Below are positions 33,041-41,014 of a stretch of 64,000 nt of DNA, piece after piece. The notes below the pieces were generated by a model. That model did no database searches, had not been told where the DNA came from, and was given only the letters and a program-made list of their open reading frames with translations. Source of the DNA: Solirubrobacteraceae bacterium (GTDB lineage: Bacteria > Actinomycetota > Thermoleophilia > Solirubrobacterales > Solirubrobacteraceae); contig JANWIP010000031.1 in the NCBI GenBank assembly GCA_025449845.1, forward strand, positions 117,888 through 181,887, read 5' to 3'. A program made the position numbers and the translations under genes. The first letter of the stretch is position 1; every line of letters begins with the position of its first letter.

Positions 33041-34693
33041 CTACGGGAGGAGCTTGCCGGGGTTCATAATCCCCGCGGGGTCAAGCTGCTGCTTGAGCGC
33101 CCGCATCGCGGAGATCCCCGCGATGCCGATCTCGCGCTCAAGCCACGGAGCATGGTCGTGCCCGACGGCGTGATGATGGGTGATCGTGCCCCCACCATCC
33201 ACGATCGCCTCGCAGGCGGCGTGCTTGACGGCCTGCCACTGCTCGATTGCATCTTCGCGCTGACGCGCCAGGAACGTGAAGTACAACGAGGCGCCTGTCT
33301 CATAGAGGTGTGAGACATGGCACATGACAAGCCCAGGCGTGCCCTGCGCGGCGAGCGCGCGCTCGATTGCGCCGCCGACCTCGCGGTGCAGCCGTTCCAG
33401 ATTGGACCAGCGCGTGGCGGTCTCAAGCGTCTCCACCATCACCCCCTGCGTGAGCAGCTCATCACGCAGATAAGGCGACGCAAAGCGCTGCGCCAACCAA
33501 GCCTTGCCAGGGGACTGGCCGACGGGCAGACCTTCGTGGCGCCGCAGCAGCGCAAGCGCGCGCTTGCGCCTGTGCTCGACCTCCTCCGCGGTCCCCTCGA
33601 AGCCAAGGATGGCCAGGCATCCTCCGCCATAGCCTCGCAGCCCCAGATAGGAGCGCCCCAGACGTCCTTTCAGGCCGCCACTGCCGGCCAGCGCGAGCGA
33701 CATACCGGTCTCGGCCTCGTCGGAGAGACGTGCCACAGCCGGCGCCACGTGCTCCTGGGCGAGCGCGCGCAGCGCCTGTACACCGGAGGCAAAGTCTCTG
33801 AAGAAGGCACCCTCATACTGGCGCGTCGCGGGAGCTGCTCGCACGCGCAATGACAGCTCACCGATCACCCCCAGCGTCCCCTCTGAGCCGACCACCATGC
33901 GTCGCAGCTCCGGCCCTGCCGCGGTGGCGGGTATCGCAGGCAGGTCGATGTCGCCCGCTGGTGCGAGCAGCACGAGGCCCGTCACCATCTCCTCAAAGCG
34001 TCCATAGCCAGTTGATGCCTGACCAGCCGAGCGGGTCGCCGCGCAGCCGCCCAGCGAGACGTACTCAAAGGACTGCGGGAAGTGGCCAAGCGTTAGACCC
34101 AGCCCTCCCAACTCGCGCTCCAGGGCGGGTGCGCGCATCCCGGCTGCCACTCTCACTGTCAGCGACTCGCGGTCAAGCTCGAGTATGCCCCGCAGCGCAC
34201 CCAGATCGAGCGCCACTACCGCGCTGTGGCTCTCACCGCGCAACGGCGACACACCACCCACGACGCTGGTGCCCCCGCCGAAGGGCACGACCGCCAGTGC
34301 ATGGCGGGCGCACACCTCAAGCAGCCCTCGCACCTGCGCGCGATCGCGCGGATGCAAGACCGCGTCGGGTGCTCCCTCAGGTATGCCGGCGCGCAGTCGC
34401 ACGAGGTCCGGATAGCCCTTACCGGCTGCATGGAGCACCCTTTCATCGTGGTCGACGCGTATGCCCTGCTGCCCCACGACCTCGCGCAGCGCATGAGCCG
34501 CGTCTGGAGAGAGGGCCGAGCTCTCCACCTGCACGGCTCCTAAAGCCACCGGCAGGGAAGGCGTGTCCGCCACGCCAACGTGCTCGCGTAAGAACGCCAA
34601 AGCGTCTGCTCCCAGCGCGGGTGGATGCCCGGGCTCGCCCCATCCCCACCAGCGCATCGCGGGCGGCTCAGGCACCGTTGGCTCCTCCTTCAA
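33041..34693 (-). CDS. FAD-linked oxidase, alkyldihydroxyacetonephosphate-synthase-like
   Basis: A 550-residue VAO/PCMH-type flavoprotein. The FAD-binding domain shows VVPFGGGTSVVGGVSP and GLTLGHFPQSFEYVSLGGC; the C-terminus carries GTITHHHAVGHDHAPWLERE, matching the His-rich active-site segment of alkylglycerone-phosphate synthases (which put the ether bond in ether lipids). Bacterial homologues are often annotated as FAD-binding oxidases and may instead oxidise 2-hydroxyacids, so ether-lipid synthesis is only one option. It is the last gene of a five-gene run headed by the RsiG-like gene and overlaps the SRPBCC gene by four bases. Confidence 0.85.
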   Translation of the reverse strand: MKEEPTVPEPPAMRWWGWGEPGHPPALGADALAFLREHVGVADTPSLPVALGAVQVESSALSPDAAHALREVVGQQGIRVDHDERVLHAAGKGYPDLVRLRAGIPEGAPDAVLHPRDRAQVRGLLEVCARHALAVVPFGGGTSVVGGVSPLRGESHSAVVALDLGALRGILELDRESLTVRVAAGMRAPALERELGGLGLTLGHFPQSFEYVSLGGCAATRSAGQASTGYGRFEEMVTGLVLLAPAGDIDLPAIPATAAGPELRRMVVGSEGTLGVIGELSLRVRAAPATRQYEGAFFRDFASGVQALRALAQEHVAPAVARLSDEAETGMSLALAGSGGLKGRLGRSYLGLRGYGGGCLAILGFEGTAEEVEHRRKRALALLRRHEGLPVGQSPGKAWLAQRFASPYLRDELLTQGVMVETLETATRWSNLERLHREVGGAIERALAAQGTPGLVMCHVSHLYETGASLYFTFLARQREDAIEQWQAVKHAACEAIVDGGGTITHHHAVGHDHAPWLEREIGIAGISAMRALKQQLDPAGIMNPGKLLP

Positions 34694-35175
34694 CCATCGG
34701 CCACAACCTCATCCCCGGTGCTGATCCGCTCCAGTCCGTCAAGCGCCTCATCCAGCGTGGCTGCTGCCGCGCGGCGTACCATCAAACCGCCAAAGCGAGG
34801 GAAAAACCCTGTTAATGCCTGACGCATCTCGATCGCCACATCGGTGCTATGGCTCGTCATGTCAGTGCTTAGGCCCTGTGAAACCAGCTGCACCTCGGTC
34901 TCGGCGCTCGCCAAAAGGCGCGCGAAGGGGCTGCCCTCAAGCTCCTGGGACCACGTCAAACGCCGCTGTACCTCATCCGTCTCGACCAGCGTGAAGTCAG
35001 CTCGCACAAGCTTGCCCTTGGCCGTCTTGAGCACCTCGGTGAATGCCCCTCCTTCAACCGCCTCTACCCGGCTGACACGCGGCCACCAGCGGGGCAGATG
35101 ATGAGGGTCACGCACAACCTCCCAGAGCTCATCTACAGAAGCTCGAATGACGCGATGACGACGCGTGGTGTGCAC
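34690..35175 (-). CDS. SRPBCC (polyketide-cyclase/START-like) protein
   Basis: A 161-residue helix-grip-fold protein: HRVIRASVDELWEVVRDPHH followed by LPRWWPRVSRVEAVEG is the typical SRPBCC N-terminus, with a central beta-sheet and a long C-terminal helix. These proteins bind hydrophobic ligands in a cavity; most have no assigned substrate. It lies between an FtsR-like regulator (11 bases upstream) and the FAD oxidase (overlapping start), so the pair may handle the same lipid or small molecule. Confidence 0.78.
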   Translation of the reverse strand: MHTTRRHRVIRASVDELWEVVRDPHHLPRWWPRVSRVEAVEGGAFTEVLKTAKGKLVRADFTLVETDEVQRRLTWSQELEGSPFARLLASAETEVQLVSQGLSTDMTSHSTDVAIEMRQALTGFFPRFGGLMVRRAAAATLDEALDGLERISTGDEVVADG

Positions 35176-35186
35176 GGCCGCGGCGG

Positions 35187-35987
35187 CTAGCGCACGATCT
35201 TGCGCAGATCGCGCACCAGCATGAGATGGCGCAGATGCGTGGTGACAGCCGCAAGATTCTCGAGCGCCTCAAGCGCCTCCTTGCGCCGCTGCGGGTTGCG
35301 CGAGCGCAGAGCGGGAGCGAGGATCTGCTGCAGCAGCGTGGCCTCGCGGTCGGCCGAGGAGCGAAAGACACGCAGGTTGCGCCCGCCGACGCCATAGCGC
35401 GCAAGCTCGGCGACAGCACCGACGATCTCTCTTTCGGTCTCGTCGAAATAGCGCACGCCACCGCGCATCTCACCCTTGATGACGCCGTACTCCTCCAGCT
35501 CGGCGACCAGCTTGGCATCGGCCTTGGTGTCCTCTAGTACTTCCTCAAGCGAATACAGCGCGCCGCTTGACTCACGCACGCTGACCCCGCCGCGGAAGGC
35601 CCTGATCCCGTCGCGCCCAGGCTGTGGAATCCCTGCCTCTCCGCCGGCGCGCCCTGCCGCCAGCTCCTGGCGGATCACGCGTAGAGGCAGGAACTCGTCG
35701 CGCTGCATGCGCAGGATCGTGCGCAGACGAGCGACGTCACCCTGCGTGTATAGGCGGTAGCCACCGGGCGTACGACGCGGCGTCAGAAGCTTCTGATCCT
35801 CTAGGTAGCGGATCTTGGAGATCGAGATATCGGGGAACTCCTGCGCGAGCGCTTTGCAGACAGCGCCAATCGTGAGCGCCTTCTGACGCTGTCCTGCCAG
35901 ACCGGAGACCTCAGGGTCAGAGGCACCGCCGACGGAGTCAGTGCTCAGAGCGGCTACATCCGCCTCGGTGGGGGTCTGGGTGGCCAT
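35187..35987 (-). CDS. ftsR: MerR-family regulator, FtsR-like
   Basis: The 266-residue protein has a MerR winged-helix HTH at ~35-105 (LTIGAVCKALAQEFPDISIS then KIRYLEDQKLLTPRRTPGGY) where the recognition segment RYLEDQKLL-PRRTPGGYR is that of FtsR/Rv1828, and a long C-terminal helical domain. FtsR activates ftsZ in corynebacteria. The order GarA-like FHA gene then ftsR, 7 bases apart, is the conserved actinobacterial arrangement, which strengthens the call. It lacks an N-terminal metal- or drug-sensing Cys pattern. Gene symbol is by homology and context. Confidence 0.82.
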   Translation of the reverse strand: MATQTPTEADVAALSTDSVGGASDPEVSGLAGQRQKALTIGAVCKALAQEFPDISISKIRYLEDQKLLTPRRTPGGYRLYTQGDVARLRTILRMQRDEFLPLRVIRQELAAGRAGGEAGIPQPGRDGIRAFRGGVSVRESSGALYSLEEVLEDTKADAKLVAELEEYGVIKGEMRGGVRYFDETEREIVGAVAELARYGVGGRNLRVFRSSADREATLLQQILAPALRSRNPQRRKEALEALENLAAVTTHLRHLMLVRDLRKIVR

Positions 35988-35994
35988 CTATCTG

Positions 35995-36465
35995 TCAGCG
36001 TGCGTGGAAGGTGAGCTTGTACTTGCCGATCTGCACCTCATCGCCCTCCTCCAGGCGCTGAGAGTCGATGCGGCTGCGATTTACGTAGGTGCCGTTGAGC
36101 GAGCCGCAATCGTCCAGGTGCCAATGGTCATTGCGATGAATCAGCAGCGCGTGGTCGCGTGAGACGGTGATGTCGTCGAGGAACACGTCAGCGTCGGGGC
36201 GGCGACCGATGCTCATCCGCTCGCCCTGCACGGCGAAGCTCTCCCCCACACGTCCACCACCGGCGCGGATCACGAGCGCGGGACCGCGATCGCTGCCAGT
36301 CTCGATCTCCACCGGCACCAGCTCGCCGGCCTCGTCGATGCGATAGGTGGCAGTCACCGGCTCCCCCCCAGCCCCCTCGGCGCGCGGCAGCAAGGCACCG
36401 CAGCGCTGGCAGTAATTGGCGCCTTCGGTGTTGACGAAACCACACTCGGTGCAGTGCACGGCCAC
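35995..36465 (-). CDS. garA: Zinc-ribbon plus FHA-domain protein, GarA/OdhI-like
   Basis: The 156-residue protein begins with a zinc ribbon (CTECGFVNTEGANYCQRCG, residues 5-23) and ends with an FHA domain (about 75-155; MSIGRRPDADVFLDD, SRDHALLIHR, DCGSLNGTYVNR), the phosphothreonine-binding set. GarA/OdhI proteins, once phosphorylated on an N-terminal Thr, switch from inhibiting 2-oxoglutarate dehydrogenase to self-binding. A possible target Thr lies in PVTATYRIDE between the domains. GarA itself lacks this ribbon, so this is a variant. It sits between the RsiG-like gene (15 bases) and ftsR (7 bases). Confidence 0.82.
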   Translation of the reverse strand: MAVHCTECGFVNTEGANYCQRCGALLPRAEGAGGEPVTATYRIDEAGELVPVEIETGSDRGPALVIRAGGGRVGESFAVQGERMSIGRRPDADVFLDDITVSRDHALLIHRNDHWHLDDCGSLNGTYVNRSRIDSQRLEEGDEVQIGKYKLTFHAR

Positions 36466-36480
36466 GGCGTTGGCTCCTTC

Positions 36481-36741
36481 CTAGGACACGTCGCTGGGCT
36501 CGCCGGTCTGCCGACGAGCCAAGATGTCGGTGAGCTGCTGCACGTCGGCGCCGGTGATGATTGCCTCGCCGCCGTCGTGCTTCTTGCGCAAGCGGTTGAC
36601 CAGCTCGGCGCGCAGAATGTCGATCTTGCCGTGCAGTATGCGCCGCTTGTAGGAGATCTCGATCTCTTCCTCGGACAGCTCCTTGATCAAATCTTTCAGC
36701 TCGATGTCGCTCAACGCACCAAGGTCGGGAAAGGTGTCCAT
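36481..36741 (-). CDS. RsiG-type anti-sigma protein with c-di-GMP-binding motif
   Basis: This 86-residue, almost all-helical protein contains E26-x3-S30-x2-R33-x3-H37-x3-D41, i.e. the RsiG c-di-GMP motif E(x)3S(x)2R(x)3Q(x)3D with His at the Gln position, in one copy. Streptomyces RsiG has two copies on a helical hairpin and holds the sigma factor WhiG when loaded with c-di-GMP; single-motif homologues in deep-branching actinobacteria act as dimers. The ATG at 36741 has a GAGGAGA ribosome site. No WhiG-type sigma is in the window. It heads the garA-ftsR operon and its leader contains hairpin copy B. Confidence 0.78.
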   Translation of the reverse strand: MDTFPDLGALSDIELKDLIKELSEEEIEISYKRRILHGKIDILRAELVNRLRKKHDGGEAIITGADVQQLTDILARRQTGEPSDVS

Positions 36742-36765
36742 CCGGCTCTCCTCATGATCGGAATA

Positions 36766-36810
36766 AGAGGGGCCCGGCTCGCCGGCCTCCGGCCGGCTGC
36801 GCCACCCTCT
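36766..36810 (-). repeat. Leader hairpin element, copy B (RsiG operon 5' UTR)
   Basis: On the minus strand it reads AGAGGGTGGCGCAGCCGGCC, a short loop, then GGCCGGCGAGCCGGGCCCCT ending CT. It ends 24 bases before the rsiG-like ATG and begins about 18 bases after the predicted transcription start. Confidence 0.8.
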
Positions 36811-36834
36811 GCTGGGGGAACTACGAACCGCGTC

Positions 36835-36864
36835 AGTATAGACAGCCCCGGCCCAAAAGGTAAA
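36835..36864 (-). promoter_or_regulatory. Promoter of the RsiG-garA-ftsR operon
   Basis: TTTACC (36859-36864), an 18-base spacer and TATACT (36835-36840) on the minus strand, predicting transcription from about 36828, just before hairpin copy B. Confidence 0.6.
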
Positions 36865-36932
36865 GCTGAGGTTGAGGGCTCGCCTTGGGCAGAGTGGGCC
36901 GAACGAGGGACGAGTTCCTTAGAGTGCAAGGC

Positions 36933-38318
36933 ATGTCGCGGCTCGCTCCCACCGCTACGCAGCGGATCGCCCTCGGCCTGATCCTGGCGATCGTGCTCGT
37001 GGGAGGCGTGCTGCGCGCCGAGGCAATCGGCGGCAACACCCACCTGTCGGCCGACGAGAACGGCTATGTCGGCAACACCAACCGCATCCTGGCCCACGAA
37101 CGGTATGCAACCTTCAAGTGGCCCCCTGGAACCTCGCTGGCTTTCGCGGTGGCAACACGACTCTCAGGCCATCGCTCGCTGCGTCTGACCGAGCACGCCA
37201 GCGGCCCCGCGCAGTATATGCAGCTGCTGGCAGGGGTGCTGACGCTGCTGCTGATGGCTGCGGTGGCCTGGTGGGCGGCCGGGCCGTGGGCAGCGGTGTT
37301 AGCGGTGGCACTGGGCGCGACGTACTGGCCGCTGGTGGTGGCCACGCGCACCTTCCTGTCCGAGCCGATGGGCGGGCTGGCACTGCTGGCCACAGTTGCT
37401 GCCGCGGTCTTGGCACGCTCGCGCCTGCAGGACCAGCGCTGGTGGCTGGCGCTTGCCGCCGCAGGCGTCGTGGGCGGGCTGGCGTGCCTGACGCGCGGAG
37501 ACATCGTCGTAGGAATGCTCGTAATCGCTCTGGCACTGGCACTCAGTGGACGACCCGGATGGCGCGTAGGGGCACTGCGGGCAGGGGTCTATCTGGGAGC
37601 GATCGTGCTTACCCTCTCCCCCTGGCTGGTCTATGCCTCGGGCAAGCAGGGGCACTTCGTGCCGATTACCAACGCCGGCCCCGATGCCTTCTTCATCGGC
37701 AGCTACTTGCCGGGCAAGGGGGCGTTGGTGCCGACCGAGGAGAAGCTGGCCCCTGAAGTCTGCAAACACTTCCCAGAACACTGTGGGCGCTATTGGCAGC
37801 AGAGCGCTGCGCCGCTGTTCGACCTGATCCACGCGCGCTATCCGGGCAAGTCGGCCGAAGCCGCCGTCAGAGAGGCCGATCTGGAAAACGTGCGCAAGTA
37901 TGCGCTCGGCCAGCCATTCGCCTTCGCAGGGATGCTGGGGGGCAAGTTCTGGAAGATGTGGGAGACGGTATGGAGCGGGGGCAATGGCACCTACAACCCC
38001 TCCACGAGCCAGCTGCAGCACACGCTGTATGTCCTGCTGGCGTGGATCGGGCTGCTGGGCGGGGCTCTGCTCACGCGCCGATGGGAGCTGATCGTCGCGA
38101 CGGCGACGCTGTTTGCCATCGCGGGCCTGGCGACGCTGTTCAACGACCAGCCTCGCTACAACGTCAGCCTGATGCCGCTGCTGCTCGCCTACGGTTCTGC
38201 CGGCCTCTGGTTGCTAGGCGAGTGGATACTTAAGCGCAGAGACAGACGCACCCACGACGAGACAGGCTCACGCCCCACGACCGGCCTGCTGTTCGGCCAG
38301 GCCCGTGCGAACGTATAG
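36933..38318 (+). CDS. GT39/ArnT-like polytopic membrane glycosyltransferase
   Basis: A ~461-residue integral membrane protein with about ten helices. The first outer loop carries the acidic pair SADENGY expected of GT-C enzymes using polyprenyl-phosphate sugars (as in PMT/ArnT), followed by LAHERYATFKWPPGTSLAFA. A large loop at ~215-320 (with two Cys, VCKHFPEHCGRYW) faces outside. It would transfer a sugar from a lipid carrier to an envelope acceptor; sugar and target unknown. The ATG at 36933 follows AAGG; the frame is open earlier but crosses the divergent operon leader. Its 3' end overlaps convergent pgsA by 51 bases. Confidence 0.82.
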   Translation: MSRLAPTATQRIALGLILAIVLVGGVLRAEAIGGNTHLSADENGYVGNTNRILAHERYATFKWPPGTSLAFAVATRLSGHRSLRLTEHASGPAQYMQLLAGVLTLLLMAAVAWWAAGPWAAVLAVALGATYWPLVVATRTFLSEPMGGLALLATVAAAVLARSRLQDQRWWLALAAAGVVGGLACLTRGDIVVGMLVIALALALSGRPGWRVGALRAGVYLGAIVLTLSPWLVYASGKQGHFVPITNAGPDAFFIGSYLPGKGALVPTEEKLAPEVCKHFPEHCGRYWQQSAAPLFDLIHARYPGKSAEAAVREADLENVRKYALGQPFAFAGMLGGKFWKMWETVWSGGNGTYNPSTSQLQHTLYVLLAWIGLLGGALLTRRWELIVATATLFAIAGLATLFNDQPRYNVSLMPLLLAYGSAGLWLLGEWILKRRDRRTHDETGSRPTTGLLFGQARANV

Positions 38319-38960
38319 AACGGTCGCCACAAGCGCCAAGGCAAGACCGATGTACAAGAGCACTTCCGCAAGGGTGGAAAGGCCAACCATGGCGAAGAAG
38401 AATGAGCCCATCAGCGGCCCGACGCCAATGCGCCCGGGCCAGTTGATCCGCAGCTCAACGCCGCGGGTCTGGCCATAGCGACCGAGCACCAGCATGAAGA
38501 TCTCGCGGGCTATCAGCACCGCCAGTGCCCAGTGCGGCAGCAGCGTGAAGTGCCAGCAGACGATTACGCCGGAGATAACCAGCAGGCGGTCGGTGATGGG
38601 GTCCATCAATGCACCTAGACGGCTGTACTGGCGAGTGACGCGCGCGGCGATCCCGTCGGCGTAATCGCCCCAGCCGATAACGGCGAAAAGCGCCGCCGCA
38701 AGCGCATCCACTCCATCGTCGCTGGAAAGCGCCACGATCAGGAAGACAGGAATCAGGGCCAGACGCAGAAAGCCGATGGCGTTAGGCACGGTCCACGGTC
38801 GCAGCGGCTGACCCGCGAGAGTCTGCGGCGGAGGCGCACCTGAGCGGTCGAGTCCGACGAGGCGACGCAAAGTAAGACGGGGTGGCGGGGCAGCGCCCCC
38901 GGTGCCTGCCGGCATGGGCTCTCCGGCGCCGGAGGCGGAGCTCAGGGGAGGCTCCGCCAC
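38268..38960 (-). CDS. pgsA: CDP-diacylglycerol-glycerol-3-phosphate phosphatidyltransferase-type enzyme
   Basis: A 230-residue (or ~215 from an internal ATG at 38915) polytopic membrane enzyme with the CDP-alcohol phosphatidyltransferase signature D-x2-DG-x2-AR-x8-G-x3-D-x3-D, seen as DYADGIAARVTRQYSRLGAL then MDPITDR. It exchanges CMP of CDP-diacylglycerol for an alcohol such as glycerol-3-phosphate, making acidic phospholipid. Cardiolipin or phosphatidylinositol-phosphate synthase are alternatives because the signature does not specify the alcohol. Its GTG start overlaps the proS end by 19 bases, so it is coupled to proS. Confidence 0.82.
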   Translation of the reverse strand: MAEPPLSSASGAGEPMPAGTGGAAPPPRLTLRRLVGLDRSGAPPPQTLAGQPLRPWTVPNAIGFLRLALIPVFLIVALSSDDGVDALAAALFAVIGWGDYADGIAARVTRQYSRLGALMDPITDRLLVISGVIVCWHFTLLPHWALAVLIAREIFMLVLGRYGQTRGVELRINWPGRIGVGPLMGSFFFAMVGLSTLAEVLLYIGLALALVATVLYVRTGLAEQQAGRGA

Positions 38961-40246
38961 AGCTCATCCACGGCGCGCAAGAGGGCCTCGGGGTCGCCCC
39001 CGAGCGCCAGCCCCGCGGCCTGCTGGCGGCCCCGGCGAAGCTGCACCTCGATCTCACCCGACTCCAGGGACTTGCGCCCCACGGTGAGCCGCAGCGGGCA
39101 GCCAAGCAGCTCGGCGTCGGCGAACTTCTCGCCCGGCTGGCCTTCGCGGTCGTCATAGAGCACCTCGACGCCGCCGGCGCGCAAGGTCTCATACACCCCG
39201 TCGCACGCCTCGCGCTCAGGCGTGTCGGGCTTGCCGAGCGCGATCAGGTGCACGGCGAAGGGCGCGAGCGCGCGCGGCCAGGAGATGCCGTACTCATCGG
39301 CGAACTGCTCGACGGCCGCGGCGACGATGCGCGCTGGCCCAATGCCGTAGGAGCCCATCCAGATCGGCTGTTCATTGCCGGCCTCATCGAGAAAGTTGGC
39401 GCCCAGCGGCTCGGAGTAGCGGGTGCCCAGCTTGAAGATGTTGCCGATCTCGATGGCGGGCTCGATCGTCAAGACCTGATCGCCCAGCATGTAGCGGGGT
39501 GGGTGGGCATCCCCATCCCCGACCTCGCGGATGTCGGGATGGCGCAGCGCGACCTCAACGTTAGCGGCATAGCCAGGAGCGAGCGCAACCTGATCCTCTC
39601 CCGCGGGACAAGGTGCCATGTACTCATCCGCGCCCAGACCGCCCATCATGCCCACATCGGATTCGACGCGATAGAAGCGCAGGCCGGTGCGCGCCATGAT
39701 GCGGTCGTAGGCACCGATGTGCAGCGCATAGTTCTCCTCCAACCCTGCCCGGTCGCGGTCGAATGAGTAGGAGTCCTTCATGACGAACTCGCGTGTGCGC
39801 AGCACGCCGGCCCGCGGGCGCGGCTCATCGCGCTCCTTGACCTGGAAGTGGTAAAGGATCAAAGGCAGATCGCGGTAGGAGCGCACCGTCTGTGCAACGT
39901 GGAAGGTGACGGCCTCCTCGTGGGTCATCGCCAGCACCATCTCCGAGCCCTTGCGGTCCTGCAGCTTGAAAAGCTCGTCGATGTCCAGGCGCCCGGTCTT
40001 GCGCCACAGCTCGGCGGGCTGCAGCACGGGCATCAGCATCTCCTGCGCACCGATCCCATCGAGTTCCTGGCGAATGATCGCGACGACGCGCTGGTGCACG
40101 CGCCAGCCGGCGGGCAGCCAGGTCCACATGCCCGCGCCCATCTGGCGAATCAGCCCGGCGCGCACCATCAGCTTGTGCGAGATCGCCTCTGCGTCGGCAG
40201 GGGCCTGCTTCTCGGTCGGCAGTAGGTAGTTGGAGAGGCGCGTCAT
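38942..40246 (-). CDS. proS: Prolyl-tRNA synthetase, form without the editing (INS) domain
   Basis: The ~434-residue class II synthetase shows motif 1 (GAQEMLMPVLQPAELW), motif 2 (FQVKERDEPRPRAGVLRTRE), motif 3 (MGSYGIGPARIVAAAVEQ) and an anticodon-binding C-terminal domain. Bacterial-type ProS is usually ~570 residues; here the ~180-residue insertion that clears Ala-tRNA(Pro) is reduced to about 35 residues between GYAANVEVALRHP and EIGNIFKLGTRYSEP. Such short forms often rely on a separate editing protein. Start is the ATG at 40246 giving MTRLSNYLLPTEKQAPADAE. It lies upstream of pgsA; hairpin copy C is just before its start. Confidence 0.93.
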   Translation of the reverse strand: MTRLSNYLLPTEKQAPADAEAISHKLMVRAGLIRQMGAGMWTWLPAGWRVHQRVVAIIRQELDGIGAQEMLMPVLQPAELWRKTGRLDIDELFKLQDRKGSEMVLAMTHEEAVTFHVAQTVRSYRDLPLILYHFQVKERDEPRPRAGVLRTREFVMKDSYSFDRDRAGLEENYALHIGAYDRIMARTGLRFYRVESDVGMMGGLGADEYMAPCPAGEDQVALAPGYAANVEVALRHPDIREVGDGDAHPPRYMLGDQVLTIEPAIEIGNIFKLGTRYSEPLGANFLDEAGNEQPIWMGSYGIGPARIVAAAVEQFADEYGISWPRALAPFAVHLIALGKPDTPEREACDGVYETLRAGGVEVLYDDREGQPGEKFADAELLGCPLRLTVGRKSLESGEIEVQLRRGRQQAAGLALGGDPEALLRAVDELWRSLP

Positions 40247-40261
40247 TGGGGAAGCAGAGCC

Positions 40262-40352
40262 TAGAGGGTGGCGCAGCCGGCCGGAGGCCGGCTGGCCGAA
40301 ACGGGGACTCGCGCCAGAGGCGCGTGTCTCCCGGCTTCGGTCGGGCCCCTCT
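40262..40352 (+). repeat. Leader hairpin element, expanded copy C between proS and sodA
   Basis: It starts AGAGGGTGGCGCAGCCGGCC and ends TCGGGCCCCTCT on the plus strand, as in the other copies, but 45 extra bases are inserted, themselves a perfect-looking nested stem (CGCGCC/GGCGCG flanked by CGGGGAC and GTCTCCCG). Orientation points to sodA (63 bases to its ATG); relative to proS it is inverted. Confidence 0.7.
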
Positions 40353-40360
40353 ATTTCTAT

Positions 40361-40389
40361 TGACCGTTGCTTTGATAGAACAGCGGTCA
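40361..40389. promoter_or_regulatory. Inverted repeat upstream of sodA
   Basis: TGACCGTTG and CAGCGGTCA form 9-bp arms with one mismatch around 11 bases, 26 bases before the sodA start. A TTGACC hexamer overlaps the left arm, so it could be an operator over a promoter, but no good -10 is found at the right distance. Confidence 0.4.
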
Positions 40390-40414
40390 CGCACAAATCT
40401 TCAAAGGAGTCTCT

Positions 40415-41014
40415 ATGCCCTACTCCGTTCCGCCGCTGCCTTACGCCTACGACGCGCTTGAGCCGCACATCGACAAGCAGACGATGGAAATCCATCACGA
40501 CAAGCACCATCAGGCCTACGTGGACAAGGTCAATGCCGCACTCGCGGGCACGCCGCTTGAGAACGCGGCAATCGAGGACGTGCTGAAGGACCTCTCGCAG
40601 GTGCCGGAGGACAAGCGTGGCGCGGTACGCAACAACGGCGGCGGGCACTACAACCACTCACTGTTCTGGGAGAGCATGGCTGCGAACGCGGGAGGCTCAC
40701 CCGACGGCGCGCTGGCGCAGGCGATCGACTCCGCCTTCGGCTCATTCTCAGATTTCCAGGCGAAGCTGAAGGAAGCGGGCGTGAATCAGTTCGGCTCAGG
40801 CTGGTCGTGGCTGGTTAAGGACGGTTCGGGTCTGGCGGTGGTCGGCACCCCCAACCAGGACAACCCCATCTCGGACGGCAAGACACCGCTGCTGGGCGTT
40901 GACGTGTGGGAGCACGCCTACTACCTGAAGTATCAGAACCGCCGCCCGGACTACCTGGATGCGTGGTGGAACACCGTGAACTGGGCCAAGGTCGCGGAGC
41001 GCTTCAGCGCGTAA
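40415..41014 (+). CDS. sodA: Superoxide dismutase, Fe/Mn type
   Basis: A 199-residue cytosolic superoxide dismutase. Metal ligands are visible: His in [12 protein letters not shown] (His26-type), His in [10 protein letters not shown], Asp and His in [28 protein letters not shown] and the Gln pattern (SGWSWLV without Gln; NNGGGH) favour manganese, but Fe or cambialistic use cannot be excluded. It removes superoxide in the cytosol. AAAGGAG six bases before the ATG fixes the start. Its end overlaps convergent ispG by 11 bases. Confidence 0.95.
   Translation: MPYSVPPLPYAYDALEPHIDKQTMEIHHDKHHQAYVDKVNAALAGTPLENAAIEDVLKDLSQVPEDKRGAVRNNGGGHYNHSLFWESMAANAGGSPDGALAQAIDSAFGSFSDFQAKLKEAGVNQFGSGWSWLVKDGSGLAVVGTPNQDNPISDGKTPLLGVDVWEHAYYLKYQNRRPDYLDAWWNTVNWAKVAERFSA

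Noticed and set aside
40247..40657. Upstream extension of proS
   Set aside because: It would translate the hairpin copy and the sodA start region; family N-terminus begins at 40246.
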